From: Cryptomeria japonica
Lineage: Eukaryota > Streptophyta > Pinopsida > Cupressales > Cupressaceae
Assembly: GCF_030272615.1 (NCBI RefSeq)
Contig: NC_081415.1
Coordinates: 230,666,803 to 230,726,802 of the forward strand
Reading direction: 5' to 3'
DNA: 60,000 nucleotides
The notes under the pieces were generated by a model. That model was not told where the DNA came from. It saw only the letters and a list, made by a program, of their open reading frames with translations, and did not search any database. Within the stretch, counting starts at the first letter, position 1; every line of letters starts with the position of its first letter. Positions 25,227-35,400 of the stretch are shown in pieces. Position numbers and translations under genes: made by a program.

Positions 25227-26616
25227 TGATGCCTTGCAAAATGGATAAGATTAGCAAATGACAAACAACACAAGAAACCAGAAAACCGTTAGTGTTATTC
25301 AATCGAAGACTAATCTAAATAGGCATACCAAGAGAGACATTAAAAACATGAAAGCATATTTAACTAAAGAAGCAAATATGATGAGGCATGTCCAAATACC
25401 TCCTAACATGCTCTTAACTCTTTCTCCCTTGTTCCTCTCCTCTCCAAGTTCCAAAATAGTGTAGCTCTCAGCAGCTTTTTGCACTATGGATGCTTATGGA
25501 GGATTGAGATTGTAGTATTGTGCTCCAAATCTGAAATGAAAAGCTAATACTAAACTATTGATACTAAAATGATTTATTTTATCCAAGATGACAATACATG
25601 AGTTAATTATGCTAAAATGCTCTCTTAAAATGCCTATAGCTTAAATGCATACAAGTTTTCAGGATCTGGATTATGAAGAAATGGGCTCTATTTATAGGAA
25701 AAATGGAGCAATGGATGGTTGAGATTGAGCAATCTCAACAAGGGTCAGGATTGAATGATTTCAAATCCATGTGAGGGCTTTCAACCCAATCCCAGGATGA
25801 CAAGTGTCAATGTGAGATAGGTTGAGAGGGGAGGGAATAAGCATTAAATGCTTGATATGACTTTGGAAGTTAAAGTCAAGGTTGGTTGAATGAATAAACT
25901 CTTTATTCAAAGAATAAAGCTTTTATCCAATGGATAAACTCTTGTGCAAATGTGAAATGGATAAATATGGTCAAAACAATAAATGTTTGGGGGGACAAGT
26001 TTGAAATAAGCATAAATGGTTATGTAAGAGCCATAAATGGTCATGTAAGAGCCATTAGTGGTCTTGGAAGACTTTGGGGGTTAATTTGTTGAACACACAA
26101 AGCATTAAATGATTTTCAAAGACTTTTGAAGTCTTTGAGAAGTGACTCCATTTTGCTTAGGAATGTGACAATAATTAGGAGATGGATTAGGCTAATTAGG
26201 AAGGGGTTAGAAGAATCTAGAAGGGGATTAGATTTTTGCAAGTGGATTTGGTGGGTGAGGGAAAATAGGATTTTATTAAAATAAAAATTCATTTATTTCA
26301 ATAAATGTGTGCAAGTTGCATTTGTAGGAAAATGCAAGTGGGGGGGGGATAATGATTTAAATAAATGTTTTATTTAATTTATTTAAAAGAGGAAAAGGGG
26401 GATTTAATTAAATAAATAGATTTTATTTATTTAATTGATTTGAATTTGATTTAATGAATTAATTAAAATAAATTGAATAATTTATTTAATTAATAGAAGA
26501 ATGTTTGGGGATGAATTAATTAAATATTAATTTAATTAACTGATGGCTAGTGGATTTTTAATCAAATAAATACAAAATATTCATTTAATTAAAATGGACA
26601 GATTTGTGTGACTACA
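25227..26616 (-). mobile_element. Solo LTR, gypsy-like, 1.39 kb
   Basis: The tips are TGATGCC and GACTACA in plus orientation (TGTAGTCAC on the minus strand). TSD AGAAG stands at 25222-25226 and 26617-26621. The start and the AATTAAATAAATA-rich first 330 bases resemble the LTR at 47839-48743 (TGTAGACACC), in opposite orientation. The minus-strand TATA box CCTATAAATAG is at 25687-25697. Confidence 0.85.
25687..25697 (-). promoter_or_regulatory. TATA box of the solo LTR
   Basis: The minus strand reads CCTATAAATAG, a strong plant TATA consensus, about 920 bases into the LTR. Confidence 0.6.
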
Positions 26617-26621
26617 AGAAG

Positions 26622-27397
26622 TTAAGTCTTACCAAATATATATCATCTCTCACACCTGATGAATCTCCAACATATGCTCCCGCCCTTGTCATCTCATCTC
26701 CTACATGTGAAATATGATCAACCTCATACTCGACAATGTCGATGGGAGGCTTAGAAGGATTTCCAAGTTGGTCTAAACATGTGTCCTTTCACATAATGTA
26801 AGTGTGTGACATATAAATATGTGGACATTATGAGGGTACACCACCATGAACCGATCCACCTAGCATATCAAGGTAAATTGGATAAGAAAATTGAGATCTC
26901 TAGGTGATCAAATGGTGGGTCAAAGAGTGTATGGCCATGATGCTTTGTGAAGCTAAAACAGCAATAATGTTTGGATGCTATATAGGTGGGAGAGGAATAG
27001 AAGGAGGAAGAACATATGGGCCTTGTACCACTTGAATTTACCTAGTTCTATCCCAAGGCATTCCTCCATCAATACCTTAGAAACTTCTCATATCAAACTA
27101 ATTGAATTTCTTACCCAAGATAAATTCAACATATAGTTTCCCAAGGAAATATAAGGGGACATTAATATTTTTGTTAGGTAGCTTATTAAAAACCATCCAC
27201 CAATGATCCCAAAAATTATCTTGGATATCATGATGTGTACACTATTTAATTGAATATTTCATCTTCCCCACATCAACAAGTTATCTAGTTCCGAGATTCT
27301 TAAAAAGTGCGGCTAATAGGGCTTTAAAAATTTCTAAATCTTTAACTTGGTCATATGATAAACCATCAACATATTGTTGGCTCATAGCATCTTGCAT
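26622..27397 (-). pseudogene. Unrecognised minus-strand pseudo-ORF, downstream part
   Basis: On the minus strand from 27397 the sequence reads MQDAMSQQYVDGLSYDQVKD and continues LEIFKALLAALFKNLG to a stop. After that, fragments such as DNFWDHWWMVFNKL are scattered among stops. Copia C separates it from its probable upstream part at 34575-34788. It may be gag-like or a remnant of another element; I do not recognise it. Confidence 0.4.
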
Positions 27398-28676
27398 TGT
27401 TGGCATTATGGATAAATTGATTATGGTTTTCATTGATGTCAACACTAGCTATTATGATTGGTTACCGACACTAGCTGTTATACCGACAGACACATTACTT
27501 GTAGAAGATCTAGTGTTACTAGCAGAAGAGATTATCTATTGACACTTCTAGCATGTTTGGATCAGTGAAGTATATTTGATTTCATGTGCTATATGCTCCA
27601 TGAGCATGTTTTGGTCAATTGGTATTGACTTGGTAATCAGATGTTATCATACACTCTGGTAAACCCTTACCGATATTGGTTTAAGGCTTTACCGACAAAG
27701 CTTTCATTGAGGAATCATGATAGGATGCATAATTGGTGTTGGTACAGATTCTTCATGGATTTCAGGATGCTGAAGATATTCTTTGATCATGCTTCAACTT
27801 CTTGAAGATGTTGCTTTGGCATGGTGAACCCAAAATAGGTCTGGTACCTATCTAGGTTATGGACTGGTATCATGCTAACGTGTACTCTACACATTATCTA
27901 GATGTTTTGAGATATTTTATGGATTTGTTATTATTGTTTTGATCTTAAGCCGACATGTCATATCATTGTAATAAGGAATTATGTAATGATCTTATTGTAA
28001 TATCTTTAGGTGGCCAACCTAATTGGTTTAGGCCTTACGGTTTGTATAAATAAGAGGTAGAAACTCTTTGTAAAGAATCATGGTTATTGGAAAGGTCATG
28101 GTCAAGGAATGTAATGTGTGAATATTGTAATATCATTAAGGAAGAGGAGTTGATTGATCATTGGTGATCAAATTGGATTTAGAAGAGGATTTAGTCCTGT
28201 GACATTGAGCTTCACCGAGATTATAATCAAGCATGATAGATGATAATTTTGGCATTTCACTCTATTGGATTATTATCCATTTATCTTGAGAAGGTTGTAG
28301 TCTCTCTGTAGTCAGTGAGACTCTTTTGTAATGAGTAGTATGCTCTAGGCAGTGCACCTTCCCCCAGGTGGAGGCCCCTCATTATAACACATACTTTCTG
28401 CAGAAGTATCATCTGATTGTGGGTAGGCTTCTCACCGTAGTTTTTCTCTTTCCAGGTTTTCCATGTACAAATCATGGTGTTATGTGGTATGGTTTCTTTA
28501 CATTGATTATCTGGTCAATTGTTAAGTTGTATTGTTTACCGATACCTGTTCCTTCGGGCATCTATCTATGCTTTATTGGTACTTGATTTGTTTAAGGTTA
28601 TATTGTGGATTAAAAGTTCTAATATGTTAACAACTAATTCACCCCCCCCCTCAATTGTTCACCGGTTATCTTAACA
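27398..28676 (+). repeat. Copia C 5' LTR
   Basis: It runs TGTTGGCATT to ATCTTAACA. TATA box TATAAATAAG is at 28045-28054, and a run of nine C at about 28642 precedes the end. It matches 33277-34569 at roughly 88-90% by eye. Confidence 0.93.
28045..28054 (+). promoter_or_regulatory. TATA box of the copia C LTR
   Basis: TATAAATAAG is conserved in both LTRs (also 33937-33946). The following sequence GTAGAAACTCTTTGTAAAG is also conserved, consistent with a promoter. Confidence 0.6.
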
Positions 28677-28678
28677 AT

Positions 28679-28690
28679 TGGTATCAGAGC
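28679..28690 (+). promoter_or_regulatory. Copia C primer-binding site
   Basis: TGGTATCAGAGC is an exact complement of the plant initiator tRNA-Met 3' end, two bases after the LTR. Confidence 0.92.
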
Positions 28691-28734
28691 TTTGATCCTC
28701 TTTTGTAGAAGCTTAACCGCTTGAGGTAGATCTT

Positions 28735-31700
28735 ATGGGAACTAACACTACTAATCCACCGATTGCTATTTTTCAGAAGAGAAATCCCTAAGCTTGATGG
28801 AAAAAATTATAAGATATGGAAAATTCAAATGGAGAATCATCTTAGATGTCTTGGAAAGGATATTTGGGATATCACTGAGAAAGGATACACACCTTATGAT
28901 CCAACATCTGGCAACCCTGCTCCTGTAGACTTGGATAAGAATATTGAAAATGATTGTAGAGTTAAAGAATCCTTCCTGTGTGCACTTACTGATTAGCAGA
29001 TCATGGGATTGAGTGACAAATCATTGGCTAAGGTTATGTGGGACAAATTGCAAATTCTGAATGAAGGTGACCCTACTGTCAAAATTGCTAAACTTGATGG
29101 TTACCAGGTAAGATATGAAAACTTAAAAATGGAAAAAAATGAAAGAATTGGTATGTTTATAGAAAGAGTAAATGAGATTGTTATGGGAATTAAATTTTGT
29201 GGAGGATTTCTAAGTGAAAATGAAATACTTTCCAAATTCTTGAGAGCTCTCCCACTGGCTTACAAGATGAAGGCAACTACAATTAATGAGTTAAGAACAA
29301 TGGCAAACACTTCAGTTAACAAAGACATTCTGATTGGGAAATTATCTGCTTTTGAGTTTTAAGAATTTGAATCTTCTAGAGTTGTAAAGTGTGAACCTGC
29401 TTTTCATGCATCATCATCAACATCTACTGGCAAGAGTGATTGGAGAGCCTTATATGCAAAAGAATTGGAAGACATGAGGAAAGAAGATGAAGAGTTTGAG
29501 CAAATTGAAGCCTTATTTGCTAGAAGAGTACCTAAAAGACCAACTGGAAGTAAGTATGAAGGAAAATCACATTTTAAATGTTTTGCATGTAATAAGATTG
29601 GTCATTTTGCATCTAGATGTCTTGAAAGGAATTCAAGGTTCAAGGAAAGTGTTAAGAAAACTTTTAAGCCTAACCAGAATAGATATAGATTCAAGAAAAG
29701 AAAACAATGCTACATAGCAGATGAGGAAGGAGTAACATATGACTCTGGAGATGAACTAGCATAAGACTCTGCTAGTGGATCCAAAAATGGAAAGGAATTG
29801 GTGTTTTATGCTTTGAAGGAAGATGAACCAAAACCGGCTATCAAAAATGAAGAGAAGGTCCTAGCAACAAAAGTTGAAGATAAAGATGAATGGGTAATTA
29901 ATAGTGGATGCTCACACCATATGAGTAGAGATAAAAGAAAATTTCCATCCCTGCAAGATTACAATGGAGGTCAAGTCAGATTTGGAGATGACAAGGCATG
30001 TATGATCAAAGGTAGAGGTATTATTTCTTTGGATGGCAAGCATAATACTGATAATGTCTATTATGTAGAAGGTTTGAAGCATAATCTTTTGAGTGTTCGT
30101 CAATTGGTTGACAAGGGTTTTCAACCTCAGTTCAAAGATAGAAAATGCAAAATCATTAACAAGACTGGTTTGGAAATTGCAACCAGTATTTAGACAGGAA
30201 GTAATATATTTCACTTGAACACTGGTAATAAGACATGTCTGATTGCTCATATTGATGAAAGTTGGCTCTGGCATAAGAGGTTGTGTCATGTTAATTTTGA
30301 TTGTTTTGTTAATATTAGTTCAACTAAGGCAGTTAGAGATATACCTAAGATTATGAAGCCTCATAATCCGGTATGTAAGGAATGTCAATTGGGTAAGCAA
30401 ATTAGAAGTTCTTTCAAGAGCATACATGATAAATCTAATGATGTACTTGATTTGATTCACACTAACTTATGTGGTCCAACAAGGACTAAAAGTTTTCAAG
30501 GTGATAGGTATTTCATGCTGATTATTGATGACTATTCTAGAATAATGTGGGTAACATTTCTAAGGGAGAAGTCTGAAGCTTTTGAGAAATTCAAGATCTT
30601 TAAAGCAAAGGTTGAAACAGAAACTGGATTGAAAATTAAATGTCTAAGATCAGATCATGGCAGTGAGTTCACTTCTCATGAATTTAACAATTATTGTGAG
30701 ACAAATGGAATCAGGAGACAACTATCTGCACCTAGGACTCCTCAACAAAATGGAGTAGTTGAAAGGAAGAACATAACCATTTTGGATGCAGCTAGATCCA
30801 TGATGATGGAAGCCAAATTGCCTCATATCTACTAGAGAGAAGCAGTGAGTACACCAATCTACACATTGAACAGAGTTCATATCAAAGGTGAAACCGGTAA
30901 GACTCCTTATGAACTATGATTTGGACATACACGTACTGTTAAGTATTTCATAATTTTTGGAAGTAAATGCTATATCAAAAGAGATGATTCAATTGGAATG
31001 TTTGATCCTAGATGTGATGAAGGAATAATTTTTGGTTATTCAATCGAAAGAAAAGCATATAGATGCTATAACAAAAGATTGCAGAAAATTGTGGAGAGTG
31101 CTAATGTGAAAGTGGATGAACAGTACAAAAATTATTCTATATCATATGGCAGGGAACCGTTAGTGGAAATGATCATAACATAACCAACAATGCCTCAACC
31201 GGTACAAGAACCTGAAACAGTTACACCGACACAATCAGAACACTCAACTATGACTAATGATCAAAGTGGTGAATTTGAAGTTCAAAAGACACCAAGGTAT
31301 GTAAGATTAAATCATTCTGAAGATCAAATTATTGGAGATAGAAACAAGGGAGTTATGAAAAGAAGAAAAATGACAAATGAAGAGGTATGTCTTATTTCTC
31401 AAGTTTAACCGGTAACTGTTATTGAACCTTGTAAGGACAAACATTGGTTAAAGGCCATGGAAGATAAATTAAGATCAAATAGAAAAGAATGAAACTTGGT
31501 CTTTAGTTCTCCGGCCTAAAAATAAGAATGTTATTGGAACTAAATGGGTTTTTAGGAATAAACTAAATGAGGATGGTCAAGCTCTAAGAAACAAGGGTAG
31601 ATTGGTTTGCAAAGGATATTATCAAATGGAAGGAATTGATTATGGTGAGACATTTGCACCTGTAGCTAGAATTAAAGCTGTTAGGCTATTTCTTGCCTAT

Positions 31701-32941
31701 GCAGCTTATAAGAACTATAAGGTTTATCAAATGGATGTCAAATGTGCATTTTTGAATCATGAGCTTGAGGAAGAAGTTTACATTGAGCAACCTAATGTAT
31801 TTTCATTGACAGATGATAAAGATATGGTTTACAGATTGAAGAAACCTTTATATGGTTTGAAACACGCTCCTAGAGCTTGGTATGCAAGGTTGGATAAATA
31901 TCTTTTGAAGCTTGGTTTTACTAAAGGCAGTGCTAATAGTAATCTATACTATAAGATCACTGATAATGATATTCTGATTATTGAAGTTTTTGTCGATGAG
32001 ATCATTTTTGGAGGAGAAGATAAACCGTGCATGGAATTTGCTAACAACATAAATAATGAATCTGAAATGTTCATGATTGGTGAGATGATTTTTTTTTAAG
32101 GTTTGCAGATTACTCAAAGTGACAAAGGGATTTTTATCTGTCAAACTAAGTATCTGAGGGAATTATTGAAGATGTTTGGTATGGAGAATTCCAAATCGGT
32201 AAGTACTCCTATGGCTACACGTGAGAAATTATCTATCAAGGATACTTCTACACTGGTAAATTCGACAAGGTATAAGTCTATGATAGATGGTCTATTATAT
32301 CTAACTTAGACTAGACCTGATATTATGAATACAGTAAGTATTGTTTCAAGATATCAAAGTAATCCTAAAGAAAATCATGAATGTGCAGTAAAGAGAATAT
32401 TCTGGTATATGCAAGGAACAACAGAATATGGTTTATGGTATTCCAGAGATGATGATTTCACTTTATGTCCATATACTGACTCAGATTATGTAGTTGATAC
32501 TGATGACAGGAAGAACACTTCTGGTAGAGCTTTCTTTCTTGGAAAGAAATTGGTTTCATGGATCAACAAAAAATACTCATGCATTTATTTATCTACTGCA
32601 GAAGCTGAGTATGTTGCAACAACAACTAATTACACTCAAGTCTTGTGGATGAAGAAAATGTTGAAGGATATCAGGGTAAATTGTAATGAACCGGTGTTAT
32701 CTACTGTGATAACTTTGCAGCTATTGACATGTCTAAGAATCTGATATAGCATTATAAGACTAAGCATATTTCAATAAAGTATTACTTTCTGAAGGACACA
32801 GTAGAAGCAAATGAAGTCAAATTGGTTTATGTGAACAATAAAGAATATATTGCGAACATATTCACTAAAACATTGTCTAAGGAATCATTTGAATATTTGA
32901 GAGATAGGCTAGGGGTTTCTGCCTCTCCGACAGAGACTTGA
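28735..32941 (+). pseudogene. Copia C gag-pol polyprotein, broken
   Basis: ATG 28735 opens the reading; a one-base frameshift follows at about 28788. Order: UBN2-like gag; zinc knuckle CFACNKIGHFASRC at about 29580; protease WVINSGCS at about 29900, where the catalytic Asp is Asn; integrase HHCC at 30270-30390; integrase core with HTNLCGP (first Asp now Asn), RSDHGSEF and NGVVERKN; reverse transcriptase 31540-32300 with FVDEIIF at about 31990 (second catalytic Asp now Glu); RNase H 32460-32941. In-frame stops lie at about 28994, 29360, 29762, 30191, 30833, 30917, 31181, 31406, 32097 and 32307, with frameshifts near 31466 and 32706. The enzymes are therefore dead in both frame and active site. 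Confidence 0.92.
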
Positions 32942-33276
32942 TTGATGAAGTTTGTCATCAGTCTGACATGCATTATCAGAAACATTATTCATTTTGGCAC
33001 TGATGAGTGGTGCTACTACTCAGGGGGAGTAGTTAGTCTTGAGTTTCAAGGGTTTATATCATTGCTTTGATATTTTTGTCAAATTTCTAGCATTGATGTC
33101 AAAGGGGGATAGATATTGATGTGAAAATAAAGAAAAATAAGTTGTATACATTAGGGGGAGAGATTTGTTCAGAGCCTTACATGGATATCATTCACAGGGG
33201 GAGACTTGTTTTGGCACTTCTTGGTACTTAGATGTTTTTCCAATCCAGTGTTGCCATCAATGCCAAAGGGGGAGAT
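32942..33276 (+). promoter_or_regulatory. Copia C 3' untranslated region with five purine tracts and the polypurine tract
   Basis: AGGGGGAG-type tracts lie at 33022, 33101, 33152, 33195 and 33265. The last, AAAGGGGGAGAT at 33265-33276, adjoins the 3' LTR and is the plus-strand primer. The text around tracts 2 and 5 (ATTGATGTCAAAGGGGG and ATCAATGCCAAAGGGGG) is repeated. Confidence 0.75.
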
Positions 33277-34569
33277 TGTTGGCATTATGGATGAATTGAT
33301 TATGTGTTGCATTGATGTTTTATTATTGATGTCAACACTATTTGTTATGATTGGTTGTCGACACTAGCTGTTATACTAGTAGACAAGTTACCGATAGAAA
33401 ATCTAGTGTTATTGGCAAAAGAGATTGTCTGTCGACACTTCTGACATGTTTGGATCAATGAAGTATATTTGATTTCATGTGCTATATGCTCCATGAGAAT
33501 GTTTTGGTTAGTTGGTATTGGCTTGGTAATCAGATGTTATCATACACTTTGGTAAACCCTTATGGGCACTGGTTTAAGGCTTTACCGACAGAGCTTTCAT
33601 TGAGGAATCATGACAGGATACATAATTGGTGTTCGTGAAGTTGCTTCATGGATTTCAAGATGTTGAAGATGTTCTTTGATTATGCTTCAACTGCTTGAAG
33701 ATGTTGCTTTGGCATGGTTAACCCATAATAGGGATGATACCTATCTAGGTTATGGACTTATATCATGCTAACATGTACTCTACACGTTATCTAGATGTTT
33801 CAAGATATTTTATGATTTGTTATTATTGTTTGGATCTTAAGCCGACATGGCATATCATTGTAATAAGGAATTATGTAATGATCTTATTGTAATATCTTTA
33901 GGTGGCCGACCTAATTGGTTTAGGCCTTAGGGTTTGTATAAATAAGAGGTAGAAACTCTTTGTAAAGCATCATGGTTATTGGAAAGGTCATGGTCAAGGA
34001 ATGTAATGTGCAAATATTGTAATATCATTTAGGCAAAGGAGTTGATCAATCAATGGTGATCAAATTGGATTCATAAGAGGATTTAGTCCTCTGACATTGA
34101 GCTTAACCGGGACTGTAATCAGGCATGATAGATGCTATTTTGGCAGTTCACTCTATTGGATTGTTGTCCATTTATCTTGAGAAGGTTGTAGCCTCTCTGT
34201 AGTAAGTGAGACTCTTTTGTAATGAGCAGTATGCTCTAGGAAATGTGCATTCCTGCAAGTGCAGGCCCCTCATTATAACACGTACTTTCTGTAGAAGTAT
34301 CATCTGACTGTGGGTAGGCTTCCCACCATGGTTTTTCCCTTTTTGGGTTTTCCACATACAAATCATGGTGTTATGTGGTATGGTTGCTTTACATTGATTA
34401 TTTGGTTAATTGTTAAGTTGTATTATTTACTAGTATCTGTTCCTTTTGGCATCTGTTTGTGCTTTAACGATACTTGATTTGTTTAAGGTTATATTGTGGA
34501 TTAAAAGTTATAATCTATTAATAACTGGTTCACCCCCCCACTCTCAGTTGTCCACCGGCTATCCTAACA
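33277..34569 (+). repeat. Copia C 3' LTR
   Basis: It runs TGTTGGCATT to ATCCTAACA, homologous to 27398-28676. It carries TATA at 33937-33946 and a C-run at about 34532 shortly before the tip. Confidence 0.93.
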
Positions 34570-34574
34570 ACCAT

Positions 34575-34850
34575 TGTATAAATGCAATATGTTGGGATAT
34601 TGGGGTTTCCACATTGAAAATTATGGCATCTAAGGAATTTACCATTGGAGACAATTAAGGTTACCTATGGTACAGTTGAGAAATATCCTTCAATTTAGTC
34701 AAATTTGTATTAATCAAGTCTTGAATTGAAGGAGGGTGTTGTTGGGAGGGTTTGGTGGTACAGGGTTTTGATTGTGATCCATGGCCATACCTAGTTGAAG
34801 TAGAAAATTAAAAAGAAGAAGAAAATTTTCACTTACAAATTATATTATAT
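34575..34850 (-). pseudogene. Unrecognised minus-strand pseudo-ORF, upstream part
   Basis: ATG at 34788 reads MAMDHNQNPVPPNPPNN, shifts by one base into PPSIQDLINTNLTKLKDISQ, and after two stops gives NVETPISQHIAFIQW. That runs to the copia C junction and continues at 27397. A Pro/Asn-rich start followed by helical sequence would fit a gag-like protein, but that is only a guess. Confidence 0.4.
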
Positions 34851-35400
34851 ATAAAAACATCTAGTTTTTCATATAATACCCAAAAACAAATGCAAAAACA
34901 AAACAAAAAATGGTAGAAAAAGGTATGATTTCAATATACCTTGTTGAATTTGGCAAAACAATTTTCTTTTGCATAATGGATATTAGTTATTTCTAATATC
35001 TAATTTGTATGCTCCCCTTCATCCATCGAAAACATTGCTGACACTAGTTAAAATGACCCTAATGAGTTGAGTTTTTCTTTTCATTATGCTACAAGTAACA
35101 ACTATATGTTCTAAATGGATAACCCTTTAAAACAAATATCTATTCTATATAGGTAAAAAAAAATTTATGATATATATGCCATGTTATAATAATATATCAT
35201 AATATATAATATATTATATGTTATAATATATTAATCTATTATATATTATATACTATAATATATAATATATCATATTATTACATACAATATATTGTATTTT
35301 TCATTTTAAAAAAAAATACTCACTAAAATCGATATCCATTTATGTATGGGTTTTACCATGGCAACACGTACTTTCTCCCAACCCAAGTAGAAAGTCAAAG
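34851..35400. other. AT-rich non-coding stretch with a TA-palindromic block
   Basis: No gene is visible. From about 35168 to 35300 the sequence is nearly pure A/T, built of TATAATATAT-like words in both directions. Confidence 0.5.

Larger units (their letters stand above)
27398..34569 (+). mobile_element. Copia C: Ty1/copia element with both LTRs
   Basis: This 7.2-kb element has LTRs at 27398-28676 and 33277-34569, a perfect initiator-Met primer site and a classical polypurine tract. Flanking pentamers are TGCAT (27393-27397) and ACCAT (34570-34574), so the duplication is decayed or absent. It belongs to the same family as copia A by protein and 3' untranslated structure. It is inserted in a minus-strand pseudo-ORF. 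Confidence 0.93.

Noticed and set aside
27393-34574. Target-site duplication of copia C
   Set aside because: Flanks TGCAT and ACCAT agree at three of five bases only, so I do not claim it.
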